The notes: generated by a model from the sequence alone, not told the origin. 64,000 nt of DNA from Mucidula mucida (GCA_015501055.1 JADNYV010000019.1:248001-312000), one strand, 5' to 3'. Shown: positions 11,511 to 23,156, counted from the stretch's first letter. A program made the numbers and translations.

Positions 11511-11948
11511 GTTGTTTTTGGTCATATTTAGATTATATCTTAGACTTTTCGTTCCGTGCCACCATCGTTGTTTGACAAGACAATCATCCGCATTCTCTGT
11601 ACTGTTATTTGCTAACGCATCATAGAGCATCTACAATCGTGAGCCCTATGTCGATGCACGAAGGAGAAAAGCGAATCGGAGGTTGGTCTCATGTGAGATG
11701 CTGGTTGCTTGCTTTCATCTTCTATCCACGAGGCTTTAAAGGCCTGTACTTGTAGCATTACCGTGCTTCTTAAACCTTCGATATCACAGACTGAGCGTTC
11801 AGTCAGTCTCTCCATGGGACTCAGTCAGCATCCTGTCCGCTTCATCCGACATTTGGGTTTGCTTCCGAGATCACAGTCCGTACGTACAGCCACTTGTGGA
11901 TGTATTTATTGCGGTAAAACAAGGAGGACATGTGGAGTGGAATACACG
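11511..11948. other. no supported gene
   Basis: Intergenic, between the convergent 3' ends of the urea transporter and of pseudogene copy A. No motif seen. Confidence 0.4.
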
Positions 11949-12775
11949 TCAATCCGACAAGTGCTCTGCGAGGTCCCGTACCGCTTTAGATTGGGGACGG
12001 CGCATGGTCAGTCCCGGACGATTGTTAAACCAGGATAGCCAGAGAGGACGGGCCATAACCCTTTCGAGGCAAAGGAGAACATCATGCGTGGTGCTATCAA
12101 GAGTGCGTGGGTTGTTGAACACCAGGAAGTTAGAAGCAAGGACTATCGCCAGCAACGGATGCAGTGTCGTAGTCACAAGTGTCTGTCCCGATATGCAAGG
12201 GCGACCGTCCGGGAGGCTCAATACGGCTTTATCGTTGAAGAAGAGGCGGTACGTGAATGAAGATTGAATGGGAAATTCCTAGGAGGTAGGAATGAGTGGC
12301 ATGGTCCACTGAACAGAGGCGGATCGGGAACGACCTCCGTATACCAGACGCGATTTTTGACACCGCAGTCAAAGTTGGACCAAAAGAAGTCGACGATACG
12401 CTGGAGCTCGTCCTCGGACTGCATTAGGCCCCAATTGTGCTTGAACAAGCTCTCGCATACGTCTTCGCGTACTAGAAACACAGATGGGCCTCAACGATAC
12501 TATGAGCGATAGATGCTCCAAGTCACCTGTGATGTTAAATGATTCCTCAGTATCCAGAAGCGCGTCCATCTCACCCCGTTCGTAACCCATGGAGTACTCA
12601 AGGAAATCACGCTGAAAAGTCCGTTAGGCAAGAAAGACGTTTAGCTGGATCCAGACTGGGGTACCGTGGATAATAAGTAGCGATTGCATGGTATCGGAGT
12701 CGTAGTTTTCAAAGACGTCGGGTTAATGAAGATGTCTTCTAGAGGAACCGGTACGGTGTCAGCGTAGAACGTCAT
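11949..12775 (-). pseudogene. copy A of an unrecognised gene family, one frameshift
   Basis: This copy follows the exon plan of the intact member at 21917-22732: exon 1 12665-12775, exon 2 12527-12611 (85 nt, same length as in the intact copy), exon 3 11949-12471, with introns of 53 and 55 nt at the same positions. Shared blocks are VPLEDI, TTPIPC, RDFLEYSMG, RGEMD, VREDVCESLFKH, WGLMQSEDEL, PDGRPCISGQT and RPLWLSWF. In exon 3, at about 12275-12330, this copy has 53 nt where the intact copy has 48, so the frame shifts by two before LPDGRPCISGQT. Unless an unseen intron corrects it, the copy cannot make the full protein. I do not recognise the family; the intact protein has no membrane segment or signal peptide. 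Confidence 0.65.
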
Positions 12776-13035
12776 GGAGGTGAAAGCAGAGTAGGTACTC
12801 TTAGGGTAATCTCCAACAATTTTGTCTAACACGTCACAGTCCCCTTATGTTATTTACATGGTGTCGGTCACCTCTGTGCACGATGAAGAGCTCTTCCTGA
12901 TTTTATCTTAATCTTGACAAGGGGTGAGAATTGGGTCAAGTGGATGCAAAGCGCTCATTGCACTGAAACGGACAAGAAACATGAAATCGGGGATGTATTA
13001 CAGTGAAGAAACAACAAAAGTGAGTAAATCGGTCC
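12776..13035. other. spacer between pseudogene copies A and B
   Basis: About 260 bp between the tandem copies; it contains the 5' flank of copy A and the 3' flank of copy B. No gene seen. Confidence 0.4.
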
Positions 13036-13829
13036 TCATTTAGGTGGTATGGGACGATCCCGTACCGCGTGAGCTTCAGGACGTGGCGTCGGCAACCTCG
13101 GGCGATTCTGGAACCATGATAGCCAGATGGGGCAAAAGATGAGCATTCCAATCGAGCGGAGAACGCTAGAGGTGGCCTTATTAACGTTATCAGGGCTATT
13201 ATGTAGCACAAAGTCCGAGGCCAGGGGTATAGCCAGCAATGGGTGCAAATTTGTAGTTACGAGCGTCTGGCCCGAGATACAAGGCCGACCGTCTTCATGG
13301 TAGAGTTGCACGAATCATCATCGAAGAATAAACGATATGTGTACGAGGGTTGCGTGGGAATTCCTAGCAACATTGAACATCGGTCAGGACAGTGTCGTTC
13401 GATACGCACCGTCGTATACGAGACGCGATTCTTGACCCCAGCCTCGGAGTTAGCGCGGAAAAAGGCAAGAATGCGTTCAAGTTCCTCCTGCGTATGCATT
13501 ATGCCCCAACCATACTTCTTTACAAGTTCTCAAACACGTCCATGCGCACTGGCATGGCAACGATATTCTACTACGAGAGGCGTTGGCTACCCACCTGTCA
13601 TATTGAATGACTTTTCGGTCTTAAACAGCGCGTCCATTTCACCGCGGCTGTAACCCATGAGGTACTCGAGGGGGTCAAGCTAAGAGCGTGTTAGCCACTT
13701 GCCAATGAGCAACTTGTTGTTTCTTACCCTAGTGTGCGAGAAGCGAGGACAAGGTATCGGAGTAGTGATCTTTGGAGACGCAAGGTCGATGCAAATATCT
13801 CAAGTGGAACCGCGGTACTGTTGTTGTCG
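13036..13829 (-). pseudogene. copy B of the same unrecognised family, at least three frameshifts
   Basis: The copy starts with MTDNNSTAVPLE at about 13829 and ends at the stop at 13036. Compared with the intact copy, one base is missing directly after VPLE in exon 1, one base is missing in exon 3 just after the segment equivalent to CESL (about 13525), and a third shift lies before EDGRPCISGQT (about 13310). Each shift is visible because the matching segments (for example SPKITTPIPC, KKYGWGIMHTQEEL, GVKNRVSY and PIWLSWFQNRPR) continue in another frame. Multiple independent lesions make a sequencing error unlikely as the sole cause; this is a decaying duplicate. Confidence 0.7.
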
Positions 13830-14600
13830 GTCATGGTGACTGGTAAAGTGTGAAAGGTGGCAGTGCCTTGTCAGGTCACAATAGCTGCTAAGCCAGCCAT
13901 GTCACGGGACCGGGATTGAGTTGCCGGCTTCCTCGTCGGTCGGCCCATTGTTTCCTGGATTCCCGGAGTTGACCTGTGTGTGAGTGCAGTACGCGCCATG
14001 AGTCGTACTACCATTTTCGGTTCTCCAGCTGACCTTTCTCACTTGCAGGGAGGATACATTATAAGTCTTTCCTCCATAGAATTCGAAAGCCATTGTTTCC
14101 GCGCGGCGCAAGGGGTCCCTGTCAAACTGAACACTTGTCGAAGTTGCAAGGAGTCCACAGCAAGAGACTAAAGGACACTTCCCAATAACATGTCACGAAA
14201 TCTGAAATCCACGATAAGAAATCGCCTTTTGAATATTTGAGGACACTGGCGCAGTCAGTCACAACAGCGAGCAGCACCTGTTGTTTTTTTACTGGACCAA
14301 GATCGCGATACATCAACCACAGCCGATATAACGATGACTTATTCTAGTGGTATAGGTTTTGCCAAGGGGTTATTTCACCAATAACGCGAAGGACGTCCAG
14401 AGGCGAAGATTATGAGGCTGAAAGTACCCTTTATACCCGTACCGGTGCGTACTTGAAGTCGTCTTTGAGAGCGGTATGGGAGGAACAAGTATCTATACCT
14501 CCGTGATGCAGAGAGGAAACGAACTCTAGGCCCGACATAATTCCCTGGTGCCTCCGCATGATGTCAACAAACTGTAAGGAAAGCATCGTAGTAGGGCGTC
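13830..14600. other. gene-poor stretch with one small unrecognised ORF
   Basis: A minus-strand frame of 69 codons (13902-14111) is open and rich in polar residues and N, G and T, but it has no recognisable motif and no convincing neighbouring exons. Nothing else is supported. Confidence 0.3.
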
Positions 14601-14604
14601 CAGG

Positions 14605-14765
14605 TACGTCTTTGATCAAGGTAGGTGCATAGTTGTCGTTACAAGCGTAAGTCTCGAAAAACAAGGCCAGCCGTCTTAAAGGTAGAGTTGCATAACGGTT
14701 TCTTGTTGAAGAAGAGGCGGTATTTGTACGAGGGCCGATTGGGGAGTTATTTAGCTAGATTTAAG
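14605..14765 (-). pseudogene. copy C, short fragment of the same unrecognised family
   Basis: About 160 bp on the minus strand still align with the middle of exon 3. One frame reads PSYKYRLFFNKK (compare PSYTYILLYNEK in the intact copy and PSYTYRLFF in copy B). The continuation into LVTTTMH, equivalent to LVTTTLHPLL, is in another frame after a stop. No other exon of the family is found next to it. It is a relic. Confidence 0.6.
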
Positions 14766-14882
14766 ATCGTTTTGGACAGGGTATTCGAAGTTTTTGTCAC
14801 CCCGCTGTCGTGTGGAACAACACGTGGCACGTGATACTGCGGTAACGCAAACGTGACGACTACCGGCTTGGCCAAAGCCATC

Positions 14883-17800
14883 ATGCCGCAGGCGACACTC
14901 GACCAGCTCCTTATCCGCGTCAGACGGGAACTACCGCCCAATATTTTCAAAGAGTACTTTACCGAGGTCCAGACACCCGGAATCCATGTTCAGCATAGCA
15001 AGAAACTAGCGCGCGATCTGCAAAAGAAACACGCTCCGGTGCATTACAAGGAGCGCGCTCATCTGGACGCGGACGAGGCCCAAATATTTCTCCACGCTTC
15101 CATCAAACGCGAAACCGCATTTGAGGATGGATTCATCGCGACATTCTCGGAATGCTTTCGCCAGAAGAAGGGCACGGAGGCCACCAAACTCGTTATTAAA
15201 CAATTGGCTAGGTATCTTGAGTGTATCCACGACACAGGTGTGTTCTCTGTTGACTGTTTCACGCTACGTGTTGTTGAAGACCACTAGGCGGAGAGGAAGC
15301 CGCAGACATCGATCCAGATTCCCTGGAGCGAGACACATTTGCCACGCGGTTCACATACCGCCTAATATCCTTTTTGCGGAAAGGCTTGACAGCAGGCGAT
15401 AAAGATGTCCGCTACTGGGTGATGCTGACCGTCAACGAGATCATGTTGCATTGGGGCGAGCTCGAGTATGTCATTGTGTTCTGCCATGACTTGGTCTTAC
15501 CTTTGTAGCCTGGACCAGTACCATGACCTCGGCAAGGACTTAGGTGAACGTTTACAGGATAAAGATGCGGCAATTCGCGTATTAGCCGCGCGTTCTCTAT
15601 GTGCCCGCTATGCAGGATCTGTGGACGATGGAATGGACGAGCACCAAACCAAAGCTGTTGAGAGGCTATTGGAAACACTCGAGCACGATCCTTCGGCGTA
15701 TGTCCATTTCCCATACGAATAACTAGTCGTCTGAGTCTCTTCCTCCAGCGAAGTTCGCCGCAGCATAGTCGGTGCTCTTCCTTTTCACGACAGCACCAAG
15801 ATTCGAGATCGTTTCCTCCGAAGATTACAGGATGTAGATGAGGGCGTGAGGCGGAAAGTTTATATCGCCCTTCACGCATTGGACCCCTCCGTCGAAATCA
15901 GCTTCGAACATCAAGAGCTTCTTATTTGTACCGGTGTCAAGGACCGAGCTGAGGCGGTAGTCCGTGAAGCGCATCGTCTAATCTACCGACTCTTTGAGCG
16001 ATCCAGACCTACCCCTCTGGTCAAGGATGAAGACGAAAAGGCTCCCGATGCAACTACATCTTCCATAACCGACTACTTCGCCTTCCTCGATAGTCTTGAA
16101 TTTCTCTCGAAACCGGAGACGGCAAGTTTAGCGCTTAGTAGCGTCTTTGGCTCCCAGTTGAACAATAAAACGCTCAAGCTGACTTTTGATGGTGAGCTAG
16201 CATCTATGTATCCAATCTAGCATTCACAAATTCGCAGAGGAGTTTTGGAACACGTTGATACCCAAGAGTGTCTTCCTGGCTCGCGTCTATTTGGAATATC
16301 TCAAGAACCAAAGCTTGTCACAGCAGTTTGAGGACCTAGTTCCTACGGCCAATCAAATTGCTTGCAACCTCGAGGAAAGATACGACGAGGAGGCCTACAC
16401 GGAGCCGCAAGGCGTCTTCCTTATGACAGAGCTGCTTAAACTCTCCCTTCTTCTGGACTACGGCGACCCATTCGGCACGAAGAAGATGGACTTTATTATT
16501 CGTAAGTGCTTCCGTATCATCACTACTATCGGACGATTCACCAGTTGAATCAATGTTTAGGGAAGATGATTGAGGAAGCCATGTTTCTGCCAGAGGAAAT
16601 TCCGACACTTTGTATGGCTCTTCTTCCGCTGTTGATGCGGGATGGCCGAGAAAGAATCCGGTATATGGTTCCTGTACTTTCCAACATGTACGCGCCAGCA
16701 GAAGAGGATAAGGAACAGGTGCAGCTCCATCACTTCTTGGTTCCCAACTTGCTCAAGTCTTCCCTGCAGGATCCTGATGCATCCTTCGATTTCAATTCCC
16801 AGGCTTCTTCGCCTAGGAAACGCCCGTCGCAGAAATCTATCGAGCAAATGACAGCCGTGGAGAAACAGGATTTCGATAAAGCACAACTAGTGTCTTTGAG
16901 ACTCACTGTGACACTGTTGGAAGATGTGAACGATGTACGTGATCACATCATTGCTCGCGCTCTTTCTGAACATGTCTCGGTAGACCATTGAGAACGCCGT
17001 TGATCTGGAAGGTTTATTCGCTGACCTCATCTTTCCTAATCTCCGTCACGACAAGGTGGCAGTCAAGCTATTGGCTTGGAAGTCCTTGGGACTCTTCTCT
17101 CTCATTGATAGGGAAAAGGGGCTTGGCGCCCTAGACATGATCATCGACACCGAGAAGAACTATACGAACCAGCAATTGAAGCTAGTGATGTTGAAAACTA
17201 CATTGGACCTTCTTGTTCTCTACGAGCGCGACATTCCGACAAAGGACTACGTAAGCCTATCCGCACTTTAGGGAGTGAATTCATACTCAACAAGTCCAGG
17301 CCAGTGCATATTTGCAGAGACTTGCAAAAGAACCCGATCCAGCACTGCAGGCTCTGATTTGTACGGGGTTGTGCAAGTTCTTTATTGCCGGAATTATCAC
17401 AGATCAAGAGGTTTGTAGTTCCAATTATTAATGCTTAGTTGACTAACGCTCGTCTAGGTCCTTCTCCAACTCCTAGTGTCGTACTTTTCGGCAGACACCG
17501 TCGGAAATGAGGAGTTGCGACAGTCTCTGGCATTATTCTTCGACATATACAGCAGCTCTTCGCCTGAAAACAAGGGCCATATAGCCGAGGTTGGCGCTTT
17601 CTGCTTGTAATTCTCTGAAACCACGAGCTTACACTTATTCTAGATTTTCATCCGCATATTCGAGGACAACTACAGTTCCGAGAATTCAGAAAACAAGACA
17701 GAAACGCCTCCAAGCAATATGATCAATCAGTTCCTTGTATGGACCCATCGGGATACCTTGATGTCAGTAACTTTTAAAGAACACTTTTCCTTCTGTTCGC

Positions 17801-19074
17801 TTATCCGACCTTAGGATGCCCGATAATGCATCCAACGAGGAACGTGAACAGCTCTCGAAGCCCTGCGAGAATATTCAAATGGGGATGGCTTACAACATGC
17901 TTAAGGCACTTTGTACGCCAACTCTACAAAGTGAGTTTGCTTGCTGGTTGTAATCACCACGTTGATCATAGCTGATAGAGGAGGAGAAGAAGGCGCTCTG
18001 CCAGGCATTATCAAAGATTCACAAACCGGACTCGTACGATCTTCACGAGGGAGTGAAGCTAGTAATTCTCATTGACACACTGATAAGAGTGCGTCGTGCT
18101 TCTTGCTAAACTTTGTATGGTCTCTCACAGCTGGCTTCCTTCTCCAGCGAAAACTTGTGGACGCGCCTTCGAAGAAACATCTCGAAAAGTTCAAGCAGTT
18201 CCTCGTGACGACATATAAAGCCGACTTGGAAGGGGCTGATGAGGCTCAATGGCGGACATACGAGAAGCTGAAAGACTTGTTTGAGTTCCTGGACGACATT
18301 TTCGGGGACGACGAGCAGGAAGAGAAAGGCCTTGCTGACGATGAGTGGGAGGATGTCAAGCCTGCTATGGGGAAACGGTTCGTTTCTATCTTTGAAGAGT
18401 ATATGACGGTTTGTTTGAATGCTTCGCAGACGAGCGGGAACGCTGACGGCGACGAGTGGTGACGAAGAGAGCACGCCAGTGCCGAGGACTCGAGCGTACA
18501 AGTATGTTTGGTCTGCAGCCATTCGTTAGCTCGACTAATGTCTTACAGAAAACGACGAGTCTCGACGCCACTTACTGATGATGGACCGCAGACGAGGACA
18601 CGGAGTAGGACAGCGTGAGTGTAATGTTTCGTGTCCTGAGCTTGACTTAAGTGGAACTGTAGGCCGCCACGTCACGCGTCGAGGAAACGTTCTCCGAGTG
18701 TTGTCTGTATAAGCTCTGATAGTGATGAGGCGCCGGTTGAGAGTATCCCGCTGTCGCGACCGTCGTGAGTTCTTACCAGGCTGTTTATCGTTTTGTGCTT
18801 ATATGTGCGGGTAACAGAAGAGGAAGGGCGAAGGCGTTGTAAGTCGTCCGCGCCAGCTCTGAACATTGCTAATATAGTTCATAGCATCCAAGGGAAAGGG
18901 CGACCCAAGGTTGAAACGCTGTCGCAGCTCGATAGAGCAATCAGCGCTGAACTGAGCTCGGGCGGGCGTCCATCGCTGGAGCGCCAAGACGACTCGATCT
19001 TTGGTCCCGCGGACACTAGTCCGGAGGAGGATTCTGAAGACGAGGTTGAGGATCTGGTCTTGGGGGATGATTAG
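14883..19074 (+). CDS. YCG1: condensin complex subunit 3 (CAP-G / Ycg1 / Cnd3)
   Basis: Eighteen exons: 14883-15237, 15288-15465, 15509-15697, 15749-16191, 16238-16501, 16561-16934, 16984-17250, 17300-17410, 17458-17589, 17644-17762, 17815-17930, 17979-18088, 18148-18377, 18430-18501, 18549-18614, 18663-18764, 18818-18838, 18885-19074. All phases agree, giving about 1112 residues, normal for this HEAT-repeat subunit. Typical segments are the N-terminal HKKL-like block (VQHSKKLARDL), DKDVRYWVMLTVNEIM, LQDKDAAIRVLAARSL, EVRRSIVGALPFH, RHDKVAVKLLAWKSLGLFSLID and GMAYNMLKALC. The protein binds DNA with the kleisin (Brn1/CAP-H) and helps SMC2/SMC4 compact mitotic chromosomes. The C-terminus is a basic/Ser-rich then acidic, probably disordered tail. 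A GTG at 14853 also opens the frame, but the first ATG at 14883 is the likely start. Confidence 0.92.
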
Positions 19075-19587
19075 GGAGGAGGTGTGTAGGTTGTATATGT
19101 TATGTTGTATTGTTTACTTTATTACCCGTTACATAGTTGGTTTGGTAGGGATAGGTATTTTAATAGTCTCGGCAGCTGTACGAATCATTGCTTTCTGCAT
19201 CGCTCAAGCTCAAGCCCAGTGCTCAAGATCGCGAAGGCGGCCGTTGTGATATGCTGACTCCACGCCGCAATGTTGCTCTGTCATTTGTCGACACCATCCA
19301 GCTCGATTATTTTTGCTACAGTATACCATTCAACAATACCGTCTCTTGTATCCAAGAAGCTTGCCATTTCCACCAAGCGATAATTCGACAAACGCCGTCA
19401 ACAGCGTTTGCCTCTTTCGTCACTTGTTTCCTCTCCATCACCTCCTTATTCAACAAGTATATTCAGGATAACTCCAGCCTTTGGCCGGAAAGCTGCTCGC
19501 GTCTTTTTCCCTACGAACACCATCTGCATTGCTTACATGGTCACAAGAAGTACGACTAGTACTGCCACTAACTCGCACTCTTCATTT
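19075..19587. other. convergent intergenic region
   Basis: 3' flanks of the condensin gene and of the MDR oxidoreductase gene on the other strand. No gene, repeat or RNA recognised. Confidence 0.45.
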
Positions 19588-21148
19588 CTATGCAAGAGTA
19601 TACACGAGTTTCTCAGCACTGTATGCACCGCTCTTCATAATTTCTAAACCATGCAGGACATCTGCAACATGATTAGCACATATCTAACGACTAGGAGGGA
19701 GACGTTGACGTACCGTTGAGTCCGCCAGGCATTAAACGAAGTTTCGGAGCTTTCAAAGCGCCTTTCTCTAGCAGATTAGGGAGTTCCTTTTGCGTCCACC
19801 TGGAAATCAAGACTCGGTCCTCTGGGATGGCAGGTATTAGATGCCCGCCAAGTGCGTCCAGGATAAACTAGTAAGTCGAAGAATTAGGTTGGGACACCAA
19901 GACTCTCTAAATGCGCACCTCTTGGCCGCTCAGCGTCACAACCAAAATCATCTCTACTTTGATGTCTTTCTCCTTTGCGCTAGCTTCCGCTGTCTCGCTG
20001 GCGGGCATGATGGAGATCAGGTGTCCTCCCGGTGACATCGCCTCGACGACGCGGTCGGAGCTGCCATCCGTGCCAACACAGTCGATTGCAAACTTGATGG
20101 GGTTTCCTCCAGCCGCAGCTTTTAGCTTTGAAACGATGTTTGGGTCTTTGTAGTCCTCGCAAGCGGTCGCACCTAGGGAGAGGATAGAAGCGTGATTTCG
20201 GCTGGACGCCGTTGCGATGACTTGAAGGACTCGGTGGTCAGAACTACGGCCACAGTATGGACGACTATCGATGGTACCTTGTAATCCAGCAAGGCGCGCG
20301 AGCTGTACGGCCTGGTACCCGGACGCGGTGGACGCTCCCCAGATGAGGATATAACCATCTACAGTCCCAGCAGACGGAAACGGAAACTTCAGTCTACCGT
20401 ATAAGCCCAGCACCGCAGCATAGTGGGGACCCTACACGTGAGTATGATGTTTGATCTCATTCTGCAGTACACATTAAACGAGAAAACTTACAGGCAAAGC
20501 AGCTCCCACTTCATAGGTCACTGAATTTGGTAGTTTGAAAACCATGGCCGAGTCGAAACGGGAATATTCTGCGAAGGAGCCCGTGTCGGAATGATAGCAC
20601 CCAATCCTACGGTGGGTTATGGCTTCGACTCGAGGAGGGCAGTACCGCTACTTACTGCAGACAAGCAACACGATCGCCGACTTTAAGATGTTCCACGTTG
20701 GCGCCTACACGGATAACGTCTCCCGCCTAGAAAGAGGAGCGTGTTCATGGAAGGAGCGAAGATGATCACGAAGACATACGGCATCGTATCCAACGACTTT
20801 TCCTGATCCAGCTAGAGACGAAAGGTCGATTGAGATATTATCCTGGGAAGAGAGTAACCGCAACACTGACCACCTTCCGAATAAGGACCAATGGTCGATT
20901 TCCAGTCAGTTGGATTTAGTCCTATCGCTCTGATCTTGACCTGTATCGTTCACAGCTCAATAACGACACGGTAGAAGCCAATTCGAACGTACCACGATAT
21001 CGCTAGGCGCGAGCGTCTTGATCTTGAAGGTATCCCGGAAGGGAATCGTCTTCACCTCCACCGTCCTATCATTGCCGGATTGTTTGGTGACCAACGCTTG
21101 GATGCTCTGAGGCAAAGACATGTTGCCATGCTCAGAGTTGGAGTCCAC
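19588..21148 (-). CDS. zinc-binding-dehydrogenase-like MDR oxidoreductase (toxD / enoyl-reductase type)
   Basis: Nine exons on the minus strand: 20993-21148, 20874-20940, 20780-20811, 20656-20726, 20492-20606, 20278-20431, 19919-20220, 19714-19867, 19588-19661, giving about 374 residues. The GroES-like N-terminal fold shows VKIRAIGLNPTDWK, GSGKVVGYDA, and VGDRVACL. The Rossmann part has ILIWGASTASGYQAVQLARLAG followed by SLGATACEDYKDPN. The end reads SAEKLVYTLA. These are the marks of fungal MDR enzymes related to toxD and trans-acting enoyl reductases; the catalytic-zinc cysteines of classical alcohol dehydrogenases are not evident. It probably reduces an activated double bond or carbonyl using NADPH; the substrate is unknown. 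The 57-nt intron 20221-20277 is a multiple of three with no stop and could be retained without breaking the frame. Confidence 0.85.
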
Positions 21149-21916
21149 TGTTATATAATGACGGGTCGAGGTTCAGTGTCGAGTGCTTGGTCATTCATCG
21201 TCGCTGAGAAAGAAGATAGTGTATTTGTAAGTTGTTAACACGAACCGAGAATTCAGTTATGACCCTGAGTTGACGCCACGCTTAGAAACGCTATGTCGTC
21301 CTTTCGTGAGATATTCCGATGAGTCGGAAATTCTCTTGAGGGAGAATTCAGAAGATTAATGAATAAGTGAACTAACGAAAATAGATTTGTCCCAGTCAGC
21401 CATCATACTCGGTGAGCATAAGAGATTCAGGAAGAAAGCAAAGACAGAGAAATCGAATATTGTGTCTGCTGATGATGGTTCAGTGTTACGCAAAGAGCGC
21501 GGGTACCAGCCTATCCGAGTCGAGACCGCGTTGAGTCGATAGGCACACAAGTTGATATTAGTAACACTATCGGGGGTGTACACTTACCAATACTGCGCCA
21601 CCTCTGATGCTGTTGAACGTACCGAATAAATGAGGTCGACAACAATCAGGGTGCAAATCACGCACAGATCGTATAGATTGCCAGATACACTGAGCCTGAG
21701 CCATCGCGCGAAACGTGAAAGTTATTGCGCCAGAAGCTGTCCACTTTGTCGCTGTGACTATCAACATGCGGATTCAATGTGGCTGGTTCCGAATTCCATG
21801 TTCCAGGCAACAACCGTCAATGGTAGTGAAAGTGGCGCAATCATGGTGCGAGCAGAAGATTGTGCATGTAACGAGTACATTGAAAGACATGGGTACAACA
21901 GACTTGGAGAATTTTC
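21149..21916. other. no supported gene
   Basis: About 770 bp between the 5' end of the MDR gene and the 3' end of the intact unknown-family gene, both on the minus strand. At about 21640-21720 a minus frame reads GSVYLAIYTIC, a membrane-like stretch, but stops break it on both sides. Possibly a relic; unproven. Confidence 0.3.
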
Positions 21917-22732
21917 TCATAAATGCATTGCAAGGTCCCGTATCGCTTTGGCTTGGGGACGGATCGTCGTGAATTGTGGCCGCGGACGATCCTGAAACCA
22001 CGATAGCCAAAGAGGGCGGGTCATACATCTTCCAAGGGCCAGAAGACTATCGTGTATGGGATCCTCAAAGTTCCATTTGAAGTTGAACACCGCAAAGTCC
22101 ATAGCTATGACTACAGCCAGCAATGGATGCAGAGTTGTGCTCACACGCGTCTGGCCCGATATGCAGGGCTGACCGTTTGGGAGGTGTAGTTGCCCGTGTT
22201 TCTCATTGTACAAGAGAATATACGTGTATGATGGTTGTGTCGGAAATTCCTGATAAGCAACGTTGAACATGAAAGCTCGGGGGATTTTTTGGGGACGCAC
22301 ATCCTTGTAACAGACACGCTTCTTGACGCCGCCATCGTAGTTCGACCAACAAAAGTCGACAATATGGTTGAGCTGATCCTCCGATTGCATCAGGCCCCAG
22401 CCGTGCTTGAACAAGCTCTCGCATACGTCTTCGCGTACTACATAGTGACATGGATGAGCAACGACACTAACCTGCCATAGGCAATAAACACTTGCCCGTA
22501 GTATTGAAGGATGTCTCAGTCTCCAGCAGCGGATCCATTTCACCGCGCTTGAAGCCCATGCTGTACTCAAGGAAATCACGCTGAGAAGCCTGTGAACCAA
22601 ACGATGCGTGAACAAGTGATATCTCACATCGCATAACAAATAGGGAGCGCAAGGTATCGGGGTGGTAATCTTCGGAGACGTCTTCTCAATGTAAATGTCC
22701 TCGAGTGGAACCGCAATGTCGTTGTGCATCAT
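21917..22732 (-). CDS. intact member (copy D) of an unrecognised gene family
   Basis: Three exons on the minus strand: 22628-22732, 22496-22580 and 21917-22437, giving 236 residues. The first intron is 47 nt. The second begins GC rather than GT (ACG G|GCAAGT) and ends tag; copy A has a normal GT at the same place, which supports the site. The start is the first of two adjacent ATGs. Conserved blocks shared with copies A-C are VPLEDIYI, TTPIPC, RDFLEYSMG, VREDVCESLFKHGWG, GQPCISGQT, TTLHPLL and RPLWLSWFQDRPRP. The protein is soluble-looking, with several Cys and Trp, and no signal peptide or membrane helix. I cannot assign a function. Its relatives 8-10 kb away are all broken, so this may be the only working copy locally. 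Confidence 0.65.
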   Translation of the reverse strand: MMHNDIAVPLEDIYIEKTSPKITTPIPCAPYLLCDVRYHLFTHRLVHRLLSVISLSTAWASSAVKWIRCWRLRHPSILRASVYCLWQVSVVAHPCHYVVREDVCESLFKHGWGLMQSEDQLNHIVDFCWSNYDGGVKKRVCYKDVRPQKIPRAFMFNVAYQEFPTQPSYTYILLYNEKHGQLHLPNGQPCISGQTRVSTTLHPLLAVVIAMDFAVFNFKWNFEDPIHDSLLALGRCMTRPLWLSWFQDRPRPQFTTIRPQAKAIRDLAMHL

Positions 22733-22812
22733 GGTCAATGTGAAAGGGGTTGAACGTGACAAATCTTAGTCGAAGCTAGTTCAAAAACTAAGTCCTCCGA
22801 GGTCGGTATCGA
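22733..22812. other. short 5' flank of copy D
   Basis: Eighty bp between the start of the unknown-family gene and the target-site duplication of the MITE. The MITE therefore lies in the likely promoter of that gene. Confidence 0.5.
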
Positions 22813-23096
22813 TACTGCTATAGGGTGGTGAAGTAAACCCTAGGTTTGGATACACCTCGGGTTTACTGCGGTAAGTAACGGTATTGATACAGTATTGAAA
22901 CTGTCAAGGGCTGGCAGGTAGGTTTCGATAGCAGCACGTGACTACCACACGTGCCGGCGCGGGAACGCTCAGAGGGCCTTGGGGTGGCGGGATCAAGGCG
23001 GGATGAGGGCGGCAGGGCGTTGCGCCACATCACGTGCCGGTATCAATACCGTTGGTAACACCCCTGGGAAGTTTACTGCGCCACCCTATACTGCTA
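22813..23096. mobile_element. hAT-type MITE with 8-bp target-site duplication
   Basis: The element runs from 22821 to 23088 (268 bp). Its ends are 18-bp terminal inverted repeats: TAGGGTGGTGAAGTAAAC at 22821-22838 and, reading the other strand, TAGGGTGGCGCAGTAAAC from 23088 to 23071 (two mismatches). It is flanked by a perfect direct repeat TACTGCTA at 22813-22820 and 23089-23096. An 8-bp duplication and a TAGGG terminus are classic for hAT transposons. Inside there is a subterminal repeat of GTTTACTGCG at 22861-22870 and an inner inverted pair built on AACGGTATTGATAC (22877-22890 and 23040-23053). There is no coding capacity, so it is non-autonomous. Confidence 0.88.
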
Positions 23097-23125
23097 GTAG
23101 TTACTACTCTACACCAGGAACAGTC

Positions 23126-23131
23126 AAAAAA
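23126..23131 (-). terminator. RNA polymerase III terminator of the tRNA gene
   Basis: A run of six T on the minus strand, 25 nt after the 3' end of the tRNA-Thr gene, as expected for Pol III termination. Confidence 0.7.
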
Positions 23132-23156
23132 GATAGCCTTCGGAGCTCGATTCCTA

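Noticed and set aside
14605..14950. Separate minus-strand gene next to the condensin gene
   Set aside because: The recognisable part is a broken relic of the unknown family and the rest overlaps the condensin first exon.
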